Notes under the pieces: model-generated
The model's database searches: none
What the model was told of the DNA's origin: nothing
What the model saw: the letters and a program-made list of their open reading frames with translations, nothing else
Source of the DNA: Cyanophora paradoxa
Taxonomy: Eukaryota; Glaucocystophyceae; Cyanophorales; Cyanophoraceae
Direction of reading: 5' to 3'
Assembly: GCA_004431415.1 (NCBI GenBank)
Contig: QPMI01000092.1
Coordinates: forward strand, 1-64,000
Length of the DNA: 64,000 nucleotides
In this document: one piece after another, positions 20,751 to 32,835 of the stretch
Position numbering within the stretch: the first letter of the stretch is position 1
How the letters are laid out: each line of letters starts with the position of its first letter
Position numbers and translations under genes: made by a program

Positions 20751-21460
20751 TCGCATCGCCGCCGCCCGCCGAGTCTCCGCCCCGCCCGGCGAGCCGCGCA
20801 GCCGCCCGCCGCGCCTCCGCCCCGCCCGTCGAGCCGCGCCGCCGCTTGTCTCTTCTCCGCCCCGCCCGGCGAGCCGTGCCGCCGCCCGGCGAGCCCCGCC
20901 GCCGTCCCCCGCGCTTCTGCCCGGCCGGCGAGCCGCGCCGCCGCCCGCCGCGCCTCCGCCCTGCCCGTCGATCGCGAGCCGCGCCAACGCCCGCCGCGCC
21001 TCCGCCCCGCGGCCGCACGGCAAGCCGTGCCGCCGCTCGCCGCGCCTCCGCCACGCCTGGAGAGCCGATCCGCCGCCCCGCGCGCCTCAGCCCCGCCCGG
21101 CAAGCCGCGCCGCCGCCCGCCGAGCCCTCGCCCCGCCCGGCGGCCCGGCGAGCCGCGCAGCCGCCCCCGCGCTTCTGCCCCGGCCGGCCCGGCGGCGAGC
21201 CGCGCCGCCGCCCGCCGCGCCTCCGCCCTGCCCGTCGATCGCGAGCCGCGCCAACGCCCGCCGCGCCTCCGCCCCGCGGCCGCACGGCAAGCCGTGCCGC
21301 CGCTCGCCGCGCCTCCGCCACGTGCACGCCTGGAGAGCCGATCCGCCGCCCCGCGCGCCTCAGCCCGCCCCGCAAGCCGCGCCGCCGCCCGCCGAGCCCT
21401 CGCCCCGCCCGGCGGCCCGGCGAGCCGCGCAGCCGCCCGCCGCGCCTTAGCCCCGCCCCC
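20750..21460. repeat. GC-rich repeat block including a 267-bp tandem duplication
   Basis: GCCGCGCC(G)-type units repeat throughout. A larger unit marked by CTGCCCGTCGATCGCGAGC begins at 20961 and again at 21228, a period of 267 bp. Frames on both strands stay open because the sequence lacks A and T, so the long frames here are not evidence for a protein. Confidence 0.75.
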
Positions 21461-22015
21461 CGCGATTGTCTGCACCTGCAGACAATCCTGCAGACATCAG
21501 ACAATCCGACGGGTAGCAAGGGGGAAAAAGCAGCTGCCCCCCCCTTGCAATTTCTCTGCCATGAATCCAATTGTGTTCTCGGTACCGGTGCAACGCCGTA
21601 TTTACTAGGGGCCCGGCCGCGATTCTCGCGCCGGGGGTGCAAGGGGGGAACCGGGATCTAATGAAAGAGTCGTAGTGGCACGCACATGCACGGGGCAGAT
21701 GTAGATCGACCCCGGCCCGGCGCGCGCGGCAGGTTGAAGTGTAAAGATAGACACAGAGTATATATGATTACAAAAAATAGAAAAGGCCCATTAAGCAGAC
21801 GCTGCGATCAAACCGAATAAAGAAAAGGCTCAAACCAAGCTTAAGGGTGCTCGGCTGCGATCAGCGGCGCAGCTAGGCAGCGGCGCAAGCGGTTTTGCGG
21901 TGCAAACTCAACCACAAGTGCCGGGCAGCGTGCTAGGCTGCGGGCAGCGGCGCGTGCTCGGTAGGCGGTGCTGCGGTGCAAGCTTGATGCAGTGAAAACT
22001 AGTCCAGGCGGCACG

Positions 22016-22208
22016 GGTACCGTGCGGCGTACGCAGCGCAGTGCGAGGAAGCGGAAATCTAGAGGAGACAGCTAGAGAGAAGTGGTTCCATGCATATGCA
22101 GAACCGCGCAAGGTACCGTGCGGCGTACGCGGCGCAGTGCGACGAAGCGGAAATCTAGAGGAGACAGCTAGGGAGAAGTGGTTGCATGCATGCCGAACCG
22201 CGCAAGCG
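22016..22208. repeat. 96-bp tandem duplication
   Basis: Two copies starting GGTACCGTGCGGCGTACGC at 22016 and 22112, differing at about eight positions. It lies within an 850-bp stretch (21.6-22.45 kb) that interrupts one copy of the segmental duplication; no gene seen there. Confidence 0.8.
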
Positions 22209-22465
22209 AGCGCCCGCGGAGCAAGAGAGAATTTCGTTTTCCCCTCGAAAACCACTTTTCGCAAGTTCGAGAAAGCTCTCGTGAGCTCGACTTCCACGCT
22301 CGAAAGTCGAAAGCTGACCGGTCCACCGAGCCAATTGGATCGCGAATAACCCGACATTTTTTTCAGGTGTTGCAAACTGGACCTCGAAAACGGCCTCATA
22401 GAAAACTTTTGGCTGAAGCGAGGGAACGGGAAGCAAGGGGGCCCCTTCCCCCCTTGCAACATATA

Positions 22466-24552
22466 GAAAAAGTCGACTGCAATTAGCGCAAGTAAAGGTC
22501 CGAAAATTCGAGTATCACTGCATTCCAAGCACGCCATGGCCAAGGACTGACATGGCCGCCGGGCCATTTGAAGATGCGTCACTGGGGTACCGCCGGAACG
22601 GGTGGGCTGGCCTGTATATGCAGCTAGCAGGCGATCAAACCGGCTCGCCGGCGCCGGCCTCGGGCTCGAATCCCGCCGCGGTCGCCGCGGGGGGCGGCGG
22701 GCCGGAGCGGCGCCGGCTCGAGCTCCGGCCTGGCTCGCCCTGCCCCGGATCGACGGGCCGGACACCGTGGCCGGGGCCGGAGTCGGGGGCGGAACGGCGG
22801 CCGGAGTCGGGGATGGAGCGGAAGAGATGGAGGGCCGCCGTGGCGGCGGCCGGCGGGGGCTCGAGCGCTAGCTCGCCGTGGGGACCGAACCGGGACGGGC
22901 CAGCGGAGGAGCCGGAGGCGCCGGTACCCCCCACGGGGGCGCCCGGGACGTACCCCGGCTGCGTGTACTTTGTGAGGGAGCGGCGGCGGCCGCCGGCGCC
23001 GGGGCCCGCCGGAGGGGCCGGGGCCTGAAAAGAGGGCCGCCGGATAGAGGGACCCTCGCCCCCGGGCGCGGCGCTGGCGCCCGCGAGGGAAGGCCGCCGG
23101 CCGGGCCGCGGCGCGACGGGTACGCCCTCCTGCACCGTCTCGAGGGCCGGCGGCGGCGCTGGTGCCAGAGGCGTGAAGCGGCCGGGGCCGCCGGGTACAG
23201 GCGAGACCCGAGGCAGGGGGGAGGGAGCCGGGGCCGCCGGGGTACGGCGGGCCTCGACCGAGGTGCGGGCGGAAGAGATGGAGGGCCGCCGTGGCCGCAG
23301 AATCGACAGAGACGGCCGCCGTGCCCCCTCCGGCCCGTACTGCCGTACCCCTCAGACGAGGCGGGTGGGGGAGGGGGAGGGCGGGGGTACGCGGCGCGCA
23401 CGTCGAGGGCCCAGAGGCGGGCAGCGTCGATGGGGGGTACGGGGATGACCTGGAGGGACGGGCGGCGCGGGGCGGCGAGGGAGGGCCGGGGCGCCGCCGG
23501 CGGGGCAGGAAGGGCGGTCGGGGGCGCCGGCGCCGCGGGGGCGGGCGGGGCCGGGGCCGGGGCCGGGGCGGGGGCTTTCTTGCGCCAGAAGCGGGGGAAC
23601 TCGGGTCTCTCCCCGGTCATCAGGTACCTGAGCGGGGGGGTAGGCAGGCAGGCAGGGGCCGGGGAGGGAGGGGGGGGCCGCTCAGGTCAGGCTGGCAAAA
23701 CGCGCTCAAATCCGCGGAACCCAGAGGGAGGGAAATCACAGAAGAGGGAAATCACTCAAAATTCGCGGGGGAAATCACAGAAGAGGGGGGGGGGGGGGGG
23801 GGGGGGCGGGGGTGCGCGTGCACACGCACCAGACCACACACCAGATCCACACCGCGATCGCTGCCGGGCGGGCGGAGACGCGAATCAGTTCCCATACGAG
23901 TCAGCTGTCTCAAAAGCGCGTACCCCAGCTGCAGGAGCCGTCGAAGCAGTTGAGGCCGTACACCCCAATGAACGAGGCCGCCGTCTGAGGGGGCCGGGGC
24001 GGGGCGGGGCGGGGCGGGGGCGGGGCGGGGCGGGGCGGCTGGCGTCAGCTCTCGGCGCGACGGGCCGGCCTCAAGCCCGCGCTGTCATGCCATGGAAGAG
24101 CTCGAGGCGAGGCGGGGCGTAGCCAGGGCGGGCGGCGGGCGAGCTAGCTAGCCCGGCCCCTAGAGCTGTCAGCCGGCTAGCCGGCGAGCCCCGAGGCGGG
24201 GACCGGAGCGGGCCCGGGGCGGGTCCTGGCGGGAGAACCAGTGCGGGGGGTGGGGAGCAAGGGGAGCTGGCGGAGGAGTTCGAGGCGGGCGGTAGGGGCC
24301 GGGCGGGGCGGGGCTCTAGGCGGGGCTCTGGGCGGGCGGGGCGGGCCTGGGGAAGACGAATGCGAGGATGAGGAGGGTCCCCGGGCGCTCCGTCCACGAG
24401 AAGGAGGCCGACCGCGTCACGAAGATCAGCGCCTACGGGTGGGGGGGGTGGGGGGTGGCGGGGGAGGGGGGGGGGGTGGGGGAACGACGTCAGTTCGAAT
24501 GCTGGAAAGTCGAGAGGCGCGCGCGCGAGCGATCCCTCTCGCGCCCGCGCGC
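22466..24552 (-). pseudogene. Truncated duplicate of the H+-ATPase 3' region
   Basis: Nearly identical to 32836-35452 over most of its length, including non-coding sequence. On the minus strand it retains the exon [21 protein letters not shown] (24.34-24.43 kb), part of the [10 protein letters not shown] exon (about 23.95 kb) and the exon [18 protein letters not shown] (about 23.6 kb) with the Pro-rich tail. It lacks the exon [12 protein letters not shown] and everything upstream of the ALIFVTR exon, where homology stops at a 35-base G run. No catalytic domains remain, so it cannot make a pump. Confidence 0.75.
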
Positions 24553-24554
24553 GT

Positions 24555-24589
<35 letters not shown>
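24555..24589 (+). repeat. Poly(G) run of 35
   Basis: An uninterrupted G run at the edge of the duplicated ATPase segment. Similar runs of 21-33 G occur at 23785, 29090, 34143, 34278 and 35377. Confidence 0.9.
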
Positions 24590-24590
<1 letters not shown>

Positions 24591-24599
24591 GAGAAAGGA

Positions 24600-27500
24600 A
24601 GGAAGGCCCTCGGCGCGCGAGTCTGACCGCTGGACTTCGAATTCAGATCCCGGTCGCACATATCAAAAGCCCGGGAGCAGCTGCAGTATGACGCCACGCA
24701 GCGCCGCGGGGCAGCTACGAGCTGCGAGGCTTGCTACAGCTAGTGCTACCGCTATAGTTAGCTATAGCGTTATACGCTATGATGTAGAGAATATATCGAT
24801 ATCTGATGTACATCCGATGATCTTTGCGCATGCATGCGCAATTGGCAAGTATATATATACGCAAATTGATTCGAAAACGCGGGAGGAATACCACGCAAAG
24901 AAGGCTCTAAGCTCTAAAAATAAAGGATCGAGCGTCGATGGAGGGCCCGAGGGTCCGGCCTCCGATGGCCACCGCCGTGTGCACGTGCCATGGGCGGGGC
25001 CGGATCCGGATCCGAAGGCGCGCACGTGGCGGGGCGGGCGCCACTGCGGCCGGCCGCGGGGCGGGGTGGGTGGGCGGGGCGGGGCGGGGCGGGGGGGCGG
25101 GGAGGGAGGGGCGGGGCGGGGCGGGCGGGGCGGGGCGGGGCGGGCGGGGCGGGGCGGGGCGGGAGGGCGGGGAGGGAGGGGCGGGGCGGGGCGGGGCGGG
25201 GCGGGGCGCGCGGGGCGAGGCAGGAAAATCCGTCATCGGACGTGGGGGTCCGGAGGGGATCAAAAGCTTGAAGATCCTGGAGTCCCGGAGCAGTGCTGCG
25301 GTCCGACGGTCATGATCACCGGGTGCCATGATGACTGGGGGGGGACTCCGGATCCAGACTCCGTCGCGATCGCCAGCCGGCCTGGCGGGCCGGCGCGGGG
25401 GTATGGCGGGTCGGTTGTGTGGGCACGAGGTCCGGAGCTGATACCGAAGTAAAAAAGGGAAGAAAAGGAAAAAAGGAAAGACGAATTCGAAGGGAAAGCG
25501 CTGGGCTGCGGTGTTGCTAGATCGCTGGCGCTGGTTCCGAAGTTCAGCGAAGGGCCCAGCTGCATGCCAGGCCTAGAAGCTCCTGCCCTCGCTGGAGTTC
25601 GCCCCTCCCGGCGCCGGTGACGGCTCAAGGCCAGGGGCGTGATGAACGGGCGGCGCGCGGCGCTCTGGGCGCATGGGGGGCCCGCCGCGCGGCCCCTCGG
25701 TACCAGCGCCCACTGCGGATCCGAGGAGGCCGACCAATGGTGCGGGTGCGAGGGGCGGCGGCCGGTCCGGATCGATATCCCGCGAGGCTGTGGCGAAGGG
25801 CGCGGGCGTGGCCGACGCCGCAGTGCTCGTGGTGGACGGGCCGCAGCTAGCTGGCGCTCCGGTCCGCGAGATCCGGCTGCAGCTGGCCGGGGCCGTGTGG
25901 CGGATCCGGACCCGCCGGCGTCGATGCCGAGCTCGAGATCGAGATCGAGCCGGATCCGAGCGGGCCGACGTCGACCGCGAGCTCGCGCTCGAGCTCCTCG
26001 ACGTCGAGCTCGCCGTCCGGATCCGCCTCGGGCGCGTGGGCGACTGAGGTGGCGGCGAGCAGCGGCGGCGGCTCCGGATCCGGCTCCGGCTTCTGCGGCG
26101 GCGTCCGCGTACCGGCGCAGTGAGCGAATGCGATAAATGTGCAGAGAACATCTTAATCTAGATGGCGCCGGCTTTGCAATTGTATAATTAATTACCGCGG
26201 TGCGCAGCCTGCAGCCGGGGTGCACCTGATCCTGGCCATGGACGCGAGGCTGGCCGTGGCGCCGGCCCTGCGTCTGCCCGTAGCCGCGGCCGGCGCCCTC
26301 GCCGCGACGGGGGCGCGCCGTGCGCGGGCCGGACCTCGCCACCGGCTTCGAGTTCGAATCCGGCCGACCGCGCTCGACATCGCGATCGCGACCTCGCGAG
26401 TGCTGCCGCGCCGCCGCCGACGCCGCCGCCGCCGCCGCCGACGCCGACGCCGGCCGCGGTCGACGCTGGCGAGCCCGCGATCGAGCACTCGCCCGCGCCG
26501 TCACCGACTGCAGCATGCGCACGGGCTCCGGATCCGGATCCGGATCCGCGACCGCCGGCGCCATAGCCAGCTGCATCTGCAACTCGCGCGGGGCGATCGA
26601 TAGTTAATTAAAGGTTGAGGGCGACGGCCGCGGGCCAAGGCTGCCACGCGCGGCGCCGGCGCCGGCGCTGGCCGAGCTGCACCTGTCCATATGCATGGCC
26701 CAGAAACAGATCTGGCGGGCTGGCCACTTGCGATTGCACGCTGGGGACGTATCCAGAGCTCGAGCTGGTCGCGTGCAAGCTGGGGCTGTAGTAGCCGTAG
26801 CTGGAGCTTGCGCTCGGGGAGGAAGACGGAGGCAGCGGTGGAGCCGGGTCCGGAGGTAGCGGGGGCGGGGCCCGCGGCCGAGGCGGCCGCGGGGGGTTGG
26901 CGTTCACGTCGCAGAACGCATGTGCATCCTGCGCCAAACGCGTTTACGTTAGCGGGAAGCTTGTAATCAAGGTTGATATAAGCTTAAGCAGCTGCGCGTG
27001 CATGCGCGCAGGCGCAGCTGCAGGGTCGGAGACATCGATCGCGATATCGATATCTATGTAACATGTACATGTCGATCTAGATCTGCATACGTAATCCCCG
27101 GCCACGTGCATATTTAATTGGCCGTAAAGATGTATGTACATCGTACTCGTGCCGCACCTGCTTTCGGCCTGCAGCTGGGAAGAGAGGGCCCGCCGCTCTG
27201 GGACCGTGCACGTGGCCATTGGGATCGCGAGCGGCGGCCGCTTCCATGGGGAGCTCGAGCGGCCGCCACTGCAGGTGCTCGAGCACACGCGCGCCGAGGG
27301 TCGACGTTGACGTCGAAGTACGCGTCGAGGTCGACGACGAGGTCGATCGCGAGCTCGAGGTCGCTGGCGCCGGCGCCGGCTGAGCGTGTTTCCCCGCGGC
27401 CGCTCCACCTTGAAGGCGCACATGTACATGCTGCTGATCATGATCATGATCAAGCGTGTGGAACCCAGCTGCGGCCGCAGCCGCCGGTGTCGATGCCGAC

Positions 27501-28160
27501 ATCGACGCGGACGTCGACGCCGCCCTTGCTCCGTCTGGATGCACCACGTGCACTGCCGTAGCATCCTGGCTGCAGCTGGTCGGTATCGATGCCACCGTTC
27601 TGGCGTCCTTCAAATGCGAGAAGCCGGGGATCCGGTGTACATGTGTCGGGGATGGATATCCGGCCGCGGGGCGCCCTCCAAATGGGAGAAGCCGGCCCCG
27701 CCCATATGCATGCCAATCGCGATCGATGCCAGGGTCCACCTGCCGCATCGTACGCGTTACACGATAGCGAGTTTTAGTTGGACAGATCTAAAGATCTAGA
27801 TAGCTATCGAAGATTTGTAATGAAGAGCCGCGCGCGGCGCCGGCGTCCGCATGCCTATGTGCGCACCTGCATTGGCTCGAGGTCGAAGAAGCCCAGCGGC
27901 CCCTGCAGCTGCGCCTGCAGCCTCGCCTGCATCCGTGCGAGCTCGCCATCGATCCCGAGCGGAGTACTTGTCGACGTCGACGTCGACGTCCGCGCCTGCG
28001 CCTGCGCCTGCGCCTCCAGCTGCTGTGCCGGTGTCCCTCCGGATGATCCCGCGACGGCCGCGGCCCCGGTACCGGTTCGATCGTGTGCATGAACTCCCCG
28101 TCGGCTCAATTGCGCATGCAGCGCGGACTGCAGCTGCGCGCGTGACGCCCGTTAAACTCA
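24600..28160. other. Palindrome-rich, low-complexity region without a secure gene
   Basis: Contains (GGCGGGGC)n at 25.06-25.21 kb and many six-base palindromes (GTCGAC, CTGCAG, GATCGC, GGATCC). Long frames are open on both strands, but their proteins are Arg/Ala/Pro/Ser-rich translations of the repeats. Short stretches such as the minus-strand IDGELARMQARLQAQLQ near 27.9 kb could be exons but could not be tied to a gene. Confidence 0.5.
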
Positions 28161-28164
28161 AACT

Positions 28165-29087
28165 TCACCACCAGTGCATGTAAGGGACGATCGAACGCAC
28201 CCCCGACACGTGCACCTCGCGATCGACGGTGAATTCGAAGGAAGCCGTGGCGTCGGGCGTGGTCGTACGCGTGGCACCTCCGAACGAATTCGAATACTGC
28301 GCTTCTAGGAGCTGTCCGTGGAGATTGATATCCAAAGCGCCTGACGTGTCCATATGCATTGGCCAGCTGCAGGGATCCTCCGGCGGCTTTAAGCTGGCGA
28401 TTGCGGTGGCTCCGGAGCCGCGGCCGCGGCCGGCGTCCGCCGTGTTGCGGAGCTGGATTCGATGCTGCTTCAGAGCCAGCTGCAGGTCCGGCTGCAGCTG
28501 CGGTTCATCGCGGCCGAGATCGCGACTTTGGTCGTCCTCCAGGTCCGAGTCGGGCTCTGCGTCGGCCTCGTGCCCCTCCGATCCGTAGCCACCTTCCGCG
28601 TTGTCTCTGCGAGTTCACAACCGTCAGCTGCAGGCGCGGACGAGCCTTGAATGCGAATAAATGCGTCGAAAAGAGAGCGGAGGATGGCGCGGGCGGGTCG
28701 GGGCTCACTCAAGCTCGAGCTCCCTCGGCCTGCCACGCTTGGAACTGGCCGTGGGGACGGCCGCGGGGATCTGCAGCTGCGGGTGGCGATCGTGGGAAAT
28801 CCCGCACAGCCGGATTCCGGAGCCAGCTGCAGCTGCAGCTGCAGATGCAGCGGCTGGCAGTACTAGTGCGCCATGCACATTCTCGTGCTCTTCGAATCCA
28901 AAGGCTGCACCCGCCGGGGCCGGGGCCGCGGTCGGTAGAAAGGCAGGCGCCGGCGACGGCGCCGGCAACAGCGGCTGTTGCTGTTGTTGTTGTTGTTGTT
29001 GTTGTTGTCCACGCGCTGAAGACCCGCGGGTGCGACCACTCTGCCCTCTGCTTGAATCTCGCGAGTTCGAGGCTGGCATGGTGGTTT

Positions 29088-29123
<36 letters not shown>

Positions 29124-29625
29124 CGAAGTCCTTGCAATTAACCGTTAATCCGAATCGTATGCGTGAACGTCGACCTGGCGCATGTGTGGCATGATCATGC
29201 ATATGACGGGCCTGATCATGACGGGCGTGGCATACCGGTCTAGAAAGAATTCCGAATCTATCCATGGTCAAAATCCAGAATTGTGCACGCAACTCTCGTC
29301 CATTCCTTCTTCTGCCGACCAGGATGTTCATGTCGGATGGGAGCAGTGAACGCGAGATTGATAGCAGCTCCTTCTGCGTACCTTTACTCGCTATCGCGAA
29401 TCCGAAGCAAGACAGAATTCGAAGTCGGCTGTGCACGGCGCCAACTGCAATGTCGTGAGCTTCGCAAGCTGCAGCGACTTCGGATACAAGACAGGCGTCG
29501 AAACTTGAAAAGGACTGATCATGAGGTGAGTCACGCACGGAGCTCGAGTATTCCTTTCTGGAGCTCGGCTGGTCAAGATCATGAACGACTGGCATCGATA
29601 GCGGTGGAGATGCGAGGAGCTTCAA
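28165..29625 (-). CDS. Candidate two-exon gene: AT-hook, polyQ and polyP nuclear protein
   Basis: Exon 1 28709-29625, intron 28607-28708 (GTGAGC...GCAG), exon 2 28165-28606. The splice keeps the frame (453 codons with stop) and joins SSKRGRPRELELE to DNAEGGYGSEGHEADAEP. Features in order: a mixed N-terminal 160 residues with no low complexity (e.g. SFSSFDACLVSEVAAACEAH), a proline run, an 11-residue glutamine run, an Ala/Pro-rich segment, an AT-hook core RGRPR, an acidic block DSDLEDDQ, and a C-terminus FEFTVDREVHVSGVRSIVPY. AT-hook plus polyQ suggests a chromatin or transcription factor. The start is uncertain and GC-rich DNA makes open frames cheap. Confidence 0.4.
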
Positions 29626-29699
29626 GGCTTGCGAGCTGCAGCTGGTCGGGCGGGCGCGGCCTCCGATACCATCGAGATCGCAACCATATGCACAGCCAT

Positions 29700-32600
29700 G
29701 GCCGGCTGTGGATGCGGATGCCGCACTAGTACTGCTTCACCGAGTCAAATTCACAAATCAAGTGCAAGATTGCTGCAGTATGGCCATGGCCTGCCTGAAC
29801 ATGGGCGCGGACATGTACATCTGCGGGATCGACGTCGACGTGCACGATCAGTTGTATACATAGATTGAGCAACGTATATATGCATGCATATGCGAGATTT
29901 AACGATAACGATGATCATGACCCTGAAACGTTTAACAAACACGGTAAATACGTACGTGCACAGTCACTGAGTCAGCAGCGGCATTGGCTCTAGATCTAGA
30001 TCTCCCGCACTGTGAGCAACGTCAACCGCAGTTGTCAGTCCTGCAGCGCGACGCATGCAGAGACGCATATTTGCAAAGAACGCGAACCTGTGGTCGGCGC
30101 TGGTCGCACACTGACACGATCCAGAAGATCTGCGGGCCGGCCGCGGTACGTTCTTGCGATTCCAATTGGTTCTTGATCAAAACGGAAGGCCTGTCCTCGC
30201 AGAGGCCACGTGCACGGCGCATACCGATCGCAAATCCGACGGCCCAGTTACCGTATACGTAGTAGTACAAGTGCCGGCACCGCTGCGTTCATTTTCGCCA
30301 ATCCGATGATCTTGAGCGGCAACCGATCGCGAGAGGGGCCATGGCCAGCTGCAGTTCTGATCGGATGTCAAGGACGCCTAGGCCTCGTGATCATCGTGAA
30401 GGATCATAAGGATGATGCAAGCTCCGAGAGACTCAGCGGCTGCAGCCCCTGCAGCTGCAGGCTGGGCTGTTAGCTGGTGTCAGGCACTGTCGCAGTCACT
30501 GATCATGAGTGTCAGCCTCTGGTGTCAGCTGTCAGGCCCGAGGGCTGGTGATACTATGATAACTTTGATCATGATAAGCCGCGCGCTGAGCGGCGGACGC
30601 CAGCGGTTCCCCGGGGCCCGGTTCCCGGAGCTGGGGCCCGAGCCGGGCCGGCTCGCGATCGAGCCGGGCCCGAGCTCGAGCCTCCTCGAGCCTCGAGGCC
30701 CCGATCGCGAGCCGCCGTTAACGTTGGGGGCGAGCCGGCGCCGGTTTTAGATGCTGCCTTAATTAAGCCCTTAAAGGTAATTACTACTAAGTTATTTTTT
30801 TTTTGAGAGACTACGGTGGGGCGAACCCCCCGTAGGTAGTGATATTAAAGACAACAAAGCAATCACAAATCAAAGATACAGTAAACTAGCACAAAATATA
30901 TACTAAGTTAGCCGCTGAGCCTGCCTATACTAGATCTAGATATATTTGTCGAGTATTATAGAAGAAGAGCACTAGTACTGTGTACCCTCCATCGAGCCGG
31001 CTCAAGCCGGCAATTAATTTAATTTGTGCTCATGCCATCATCGATCAAGCGCCCCGGCCCCGGGCCGGCCCCGGCCCCGGCCCCCGCCCGGCGGCCGCCC
31101 CGCGCCCCCGGCCCCGGGCCCAACGGTTCTAGTTCCGAGCCTCGGAGTCTTGGAAGTCAGTCACACGTGCACTGTCAGGTCTGGCAGGCAGTGGCACTGC
31201 GGCAGGCAGTGCCAGGCACTGGCAGCTAGTAGCTAATACTACAGTAGTACTAGTAGTATACGTAGTAGGCTACCCCGGTAGTAGCCTAGTAGACTAGTAC
31301 TAGTAGTAGTAGGCTGCTAGTAGGCTAGTAGTAGCTAGTCCGGTACTAACAGGAGTCCGGTAACTCTGACAGTCTGACTCCGGTTACTACGGTTACGTCA
31401 CTGAGTCGACGTCAGTGCTCCGCGCCGCCCATGCAGGCTGATGCAGCGCGCGGCCGCCGGGCCGCCCGGGCGCCCATGCAGTGGCATGCACCTGCATGCG
31501 CACCGTGGCACTGCGGCACCAACTTTGGCAACGTTAAAATTTGTTCAAACTTTTTTCGCTGCATGAATCCGTGCATGGTCACGTGGACGTGCAAATTAAC
31601 TTAAAAACGTTACGCACCGTGACGTTCGAGAAACAATTAAATAATAAATTTAAATTTGTTATGCATTTTGATCTGAATTTAATCAATATATATATATATG
31701 CATAACTGAATTTAAGAAATTCCGATTCGCTATATATATATGGTTGCTGAGTCAATGGCACTCAATGCCGACTTGCCGTCGATATAGGGTTACCGACGTC
31801 GACGTAACCGTACCGAACATGTCGGAGCTTCGACATTCGAATTCGAATTAATATCCGGTTCGATTCGAATATTAATTCGACATCATGGCATGTCGAATGT
31901 CGGTACGATGTCGGCGAGGGCGACCGATCGCGACGTGTCGGAAATAATGATTAAATAATGCATTTTAAAATAGTTTTTAATGCTTTTCTCGCCCCCTTCC
32001 TGCCGTCGGCGGCTTGTCGATCGCGTCGCTCACCTAGAAGTTGGCTAGAACCCACGCTTCTATGGTCTCCGAAGGTGGGGAATGTGTTTAGACATGCTTA
32101 GAATTACTTTCTATATCACCAGAAGCCTTAAAATATAATTATAAGCCGTTATATTAATTACTTCGATTCGCCGTAAAACCCGCCGCAGTGACAGGGATGA
32201 TCCGGATGAACCCTACCCCCCGGCCCCCTCTGTCGAATCTGTCGAAAAAGTTTACTAGTTTATGGTACTAGTTTATAGTTCGCGCTCGCAAACTTCACCT
32301 TCAAAGCAAACTTCACCGACTCGGCGAGTGATCATCATATGCATGCGCATGCTTCCGATCGCGAGTTCAGCCGACCTTTGCAATCGCGAGCTCGAGCTTT
32401 CTAGAAGCTCGCGATCGCGAGCGATCGCGATCGCGAAGCACCCAGACCGGTACCGTATAGATGCTGCCAGGAATCTACTTATATTAATTAGAGCAGCGCT
32501 GTGCACGCGTGCACGTGCGCAATGCCGCAGTGCGTCACAGGCCTAGGTCGACGTCGCTGGCGGCGCTTGTGTGATGTGAGAATTTCGGAAGCGAACTCGA

Positions 32601-32830
32601 ATTCGGCGGGCTGCGGCTGCAGAATGAAATTAGTGTGGATGAGTTGCCGATAGTAAAAGTACACAAGCAGGCCCTGAGGGGGGCAAGCGCTAGCCCCCCA
32701 AAAGTACATATGCATGTGCTCTGGATCTCTCAGGAGTCAGGATCCCGAGTCCGTTTGCTTCTAATATCTCTTTGCCATGAATCCAATTATTTCTCAGTGC
32801 ACATGCAACGCCGTACTACGGTATTTACAT
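29700..32830. other. Non-coding region rich in palindromes and CTAGTA repeats
   Basis: Holds clustered GATCGC, CTGCAG and TGATCA words, a GC-rich clamp at 30.6-30.7 kb, a small hairpin CTACGG...CCGTAG near 30.81 kb, a (TAGTAC/TAGTAG)n tract at 31.22-31.34 kb, and AT-rich stretches near 31.65 and 31.95 kb. I see no gene. Confidence 0.5.
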
Positions 32831-32835
32831 ATTGA

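Noticed and set aside
20263-21642. Frames of 240-460 codons on both strands
   Set aside because: Base composition removes stops; residues are Arg/Ala/Pro/Gly repeats. The minus frame also overlaps exons of the plus-strand gene.
22552-24122. Plus-strand Gly/Arg-rich frames across the duplicated segment, also at 32.9-34.6 kb
   Set aside because: They are antisense to the H+-ATPase exons and introns.
25260-26582. 440-codon minus-strand frame
   Set aside because: Arg/Ala/Ser/Pro-rich translation of GC repeats, no domain, and other frames are equally open.
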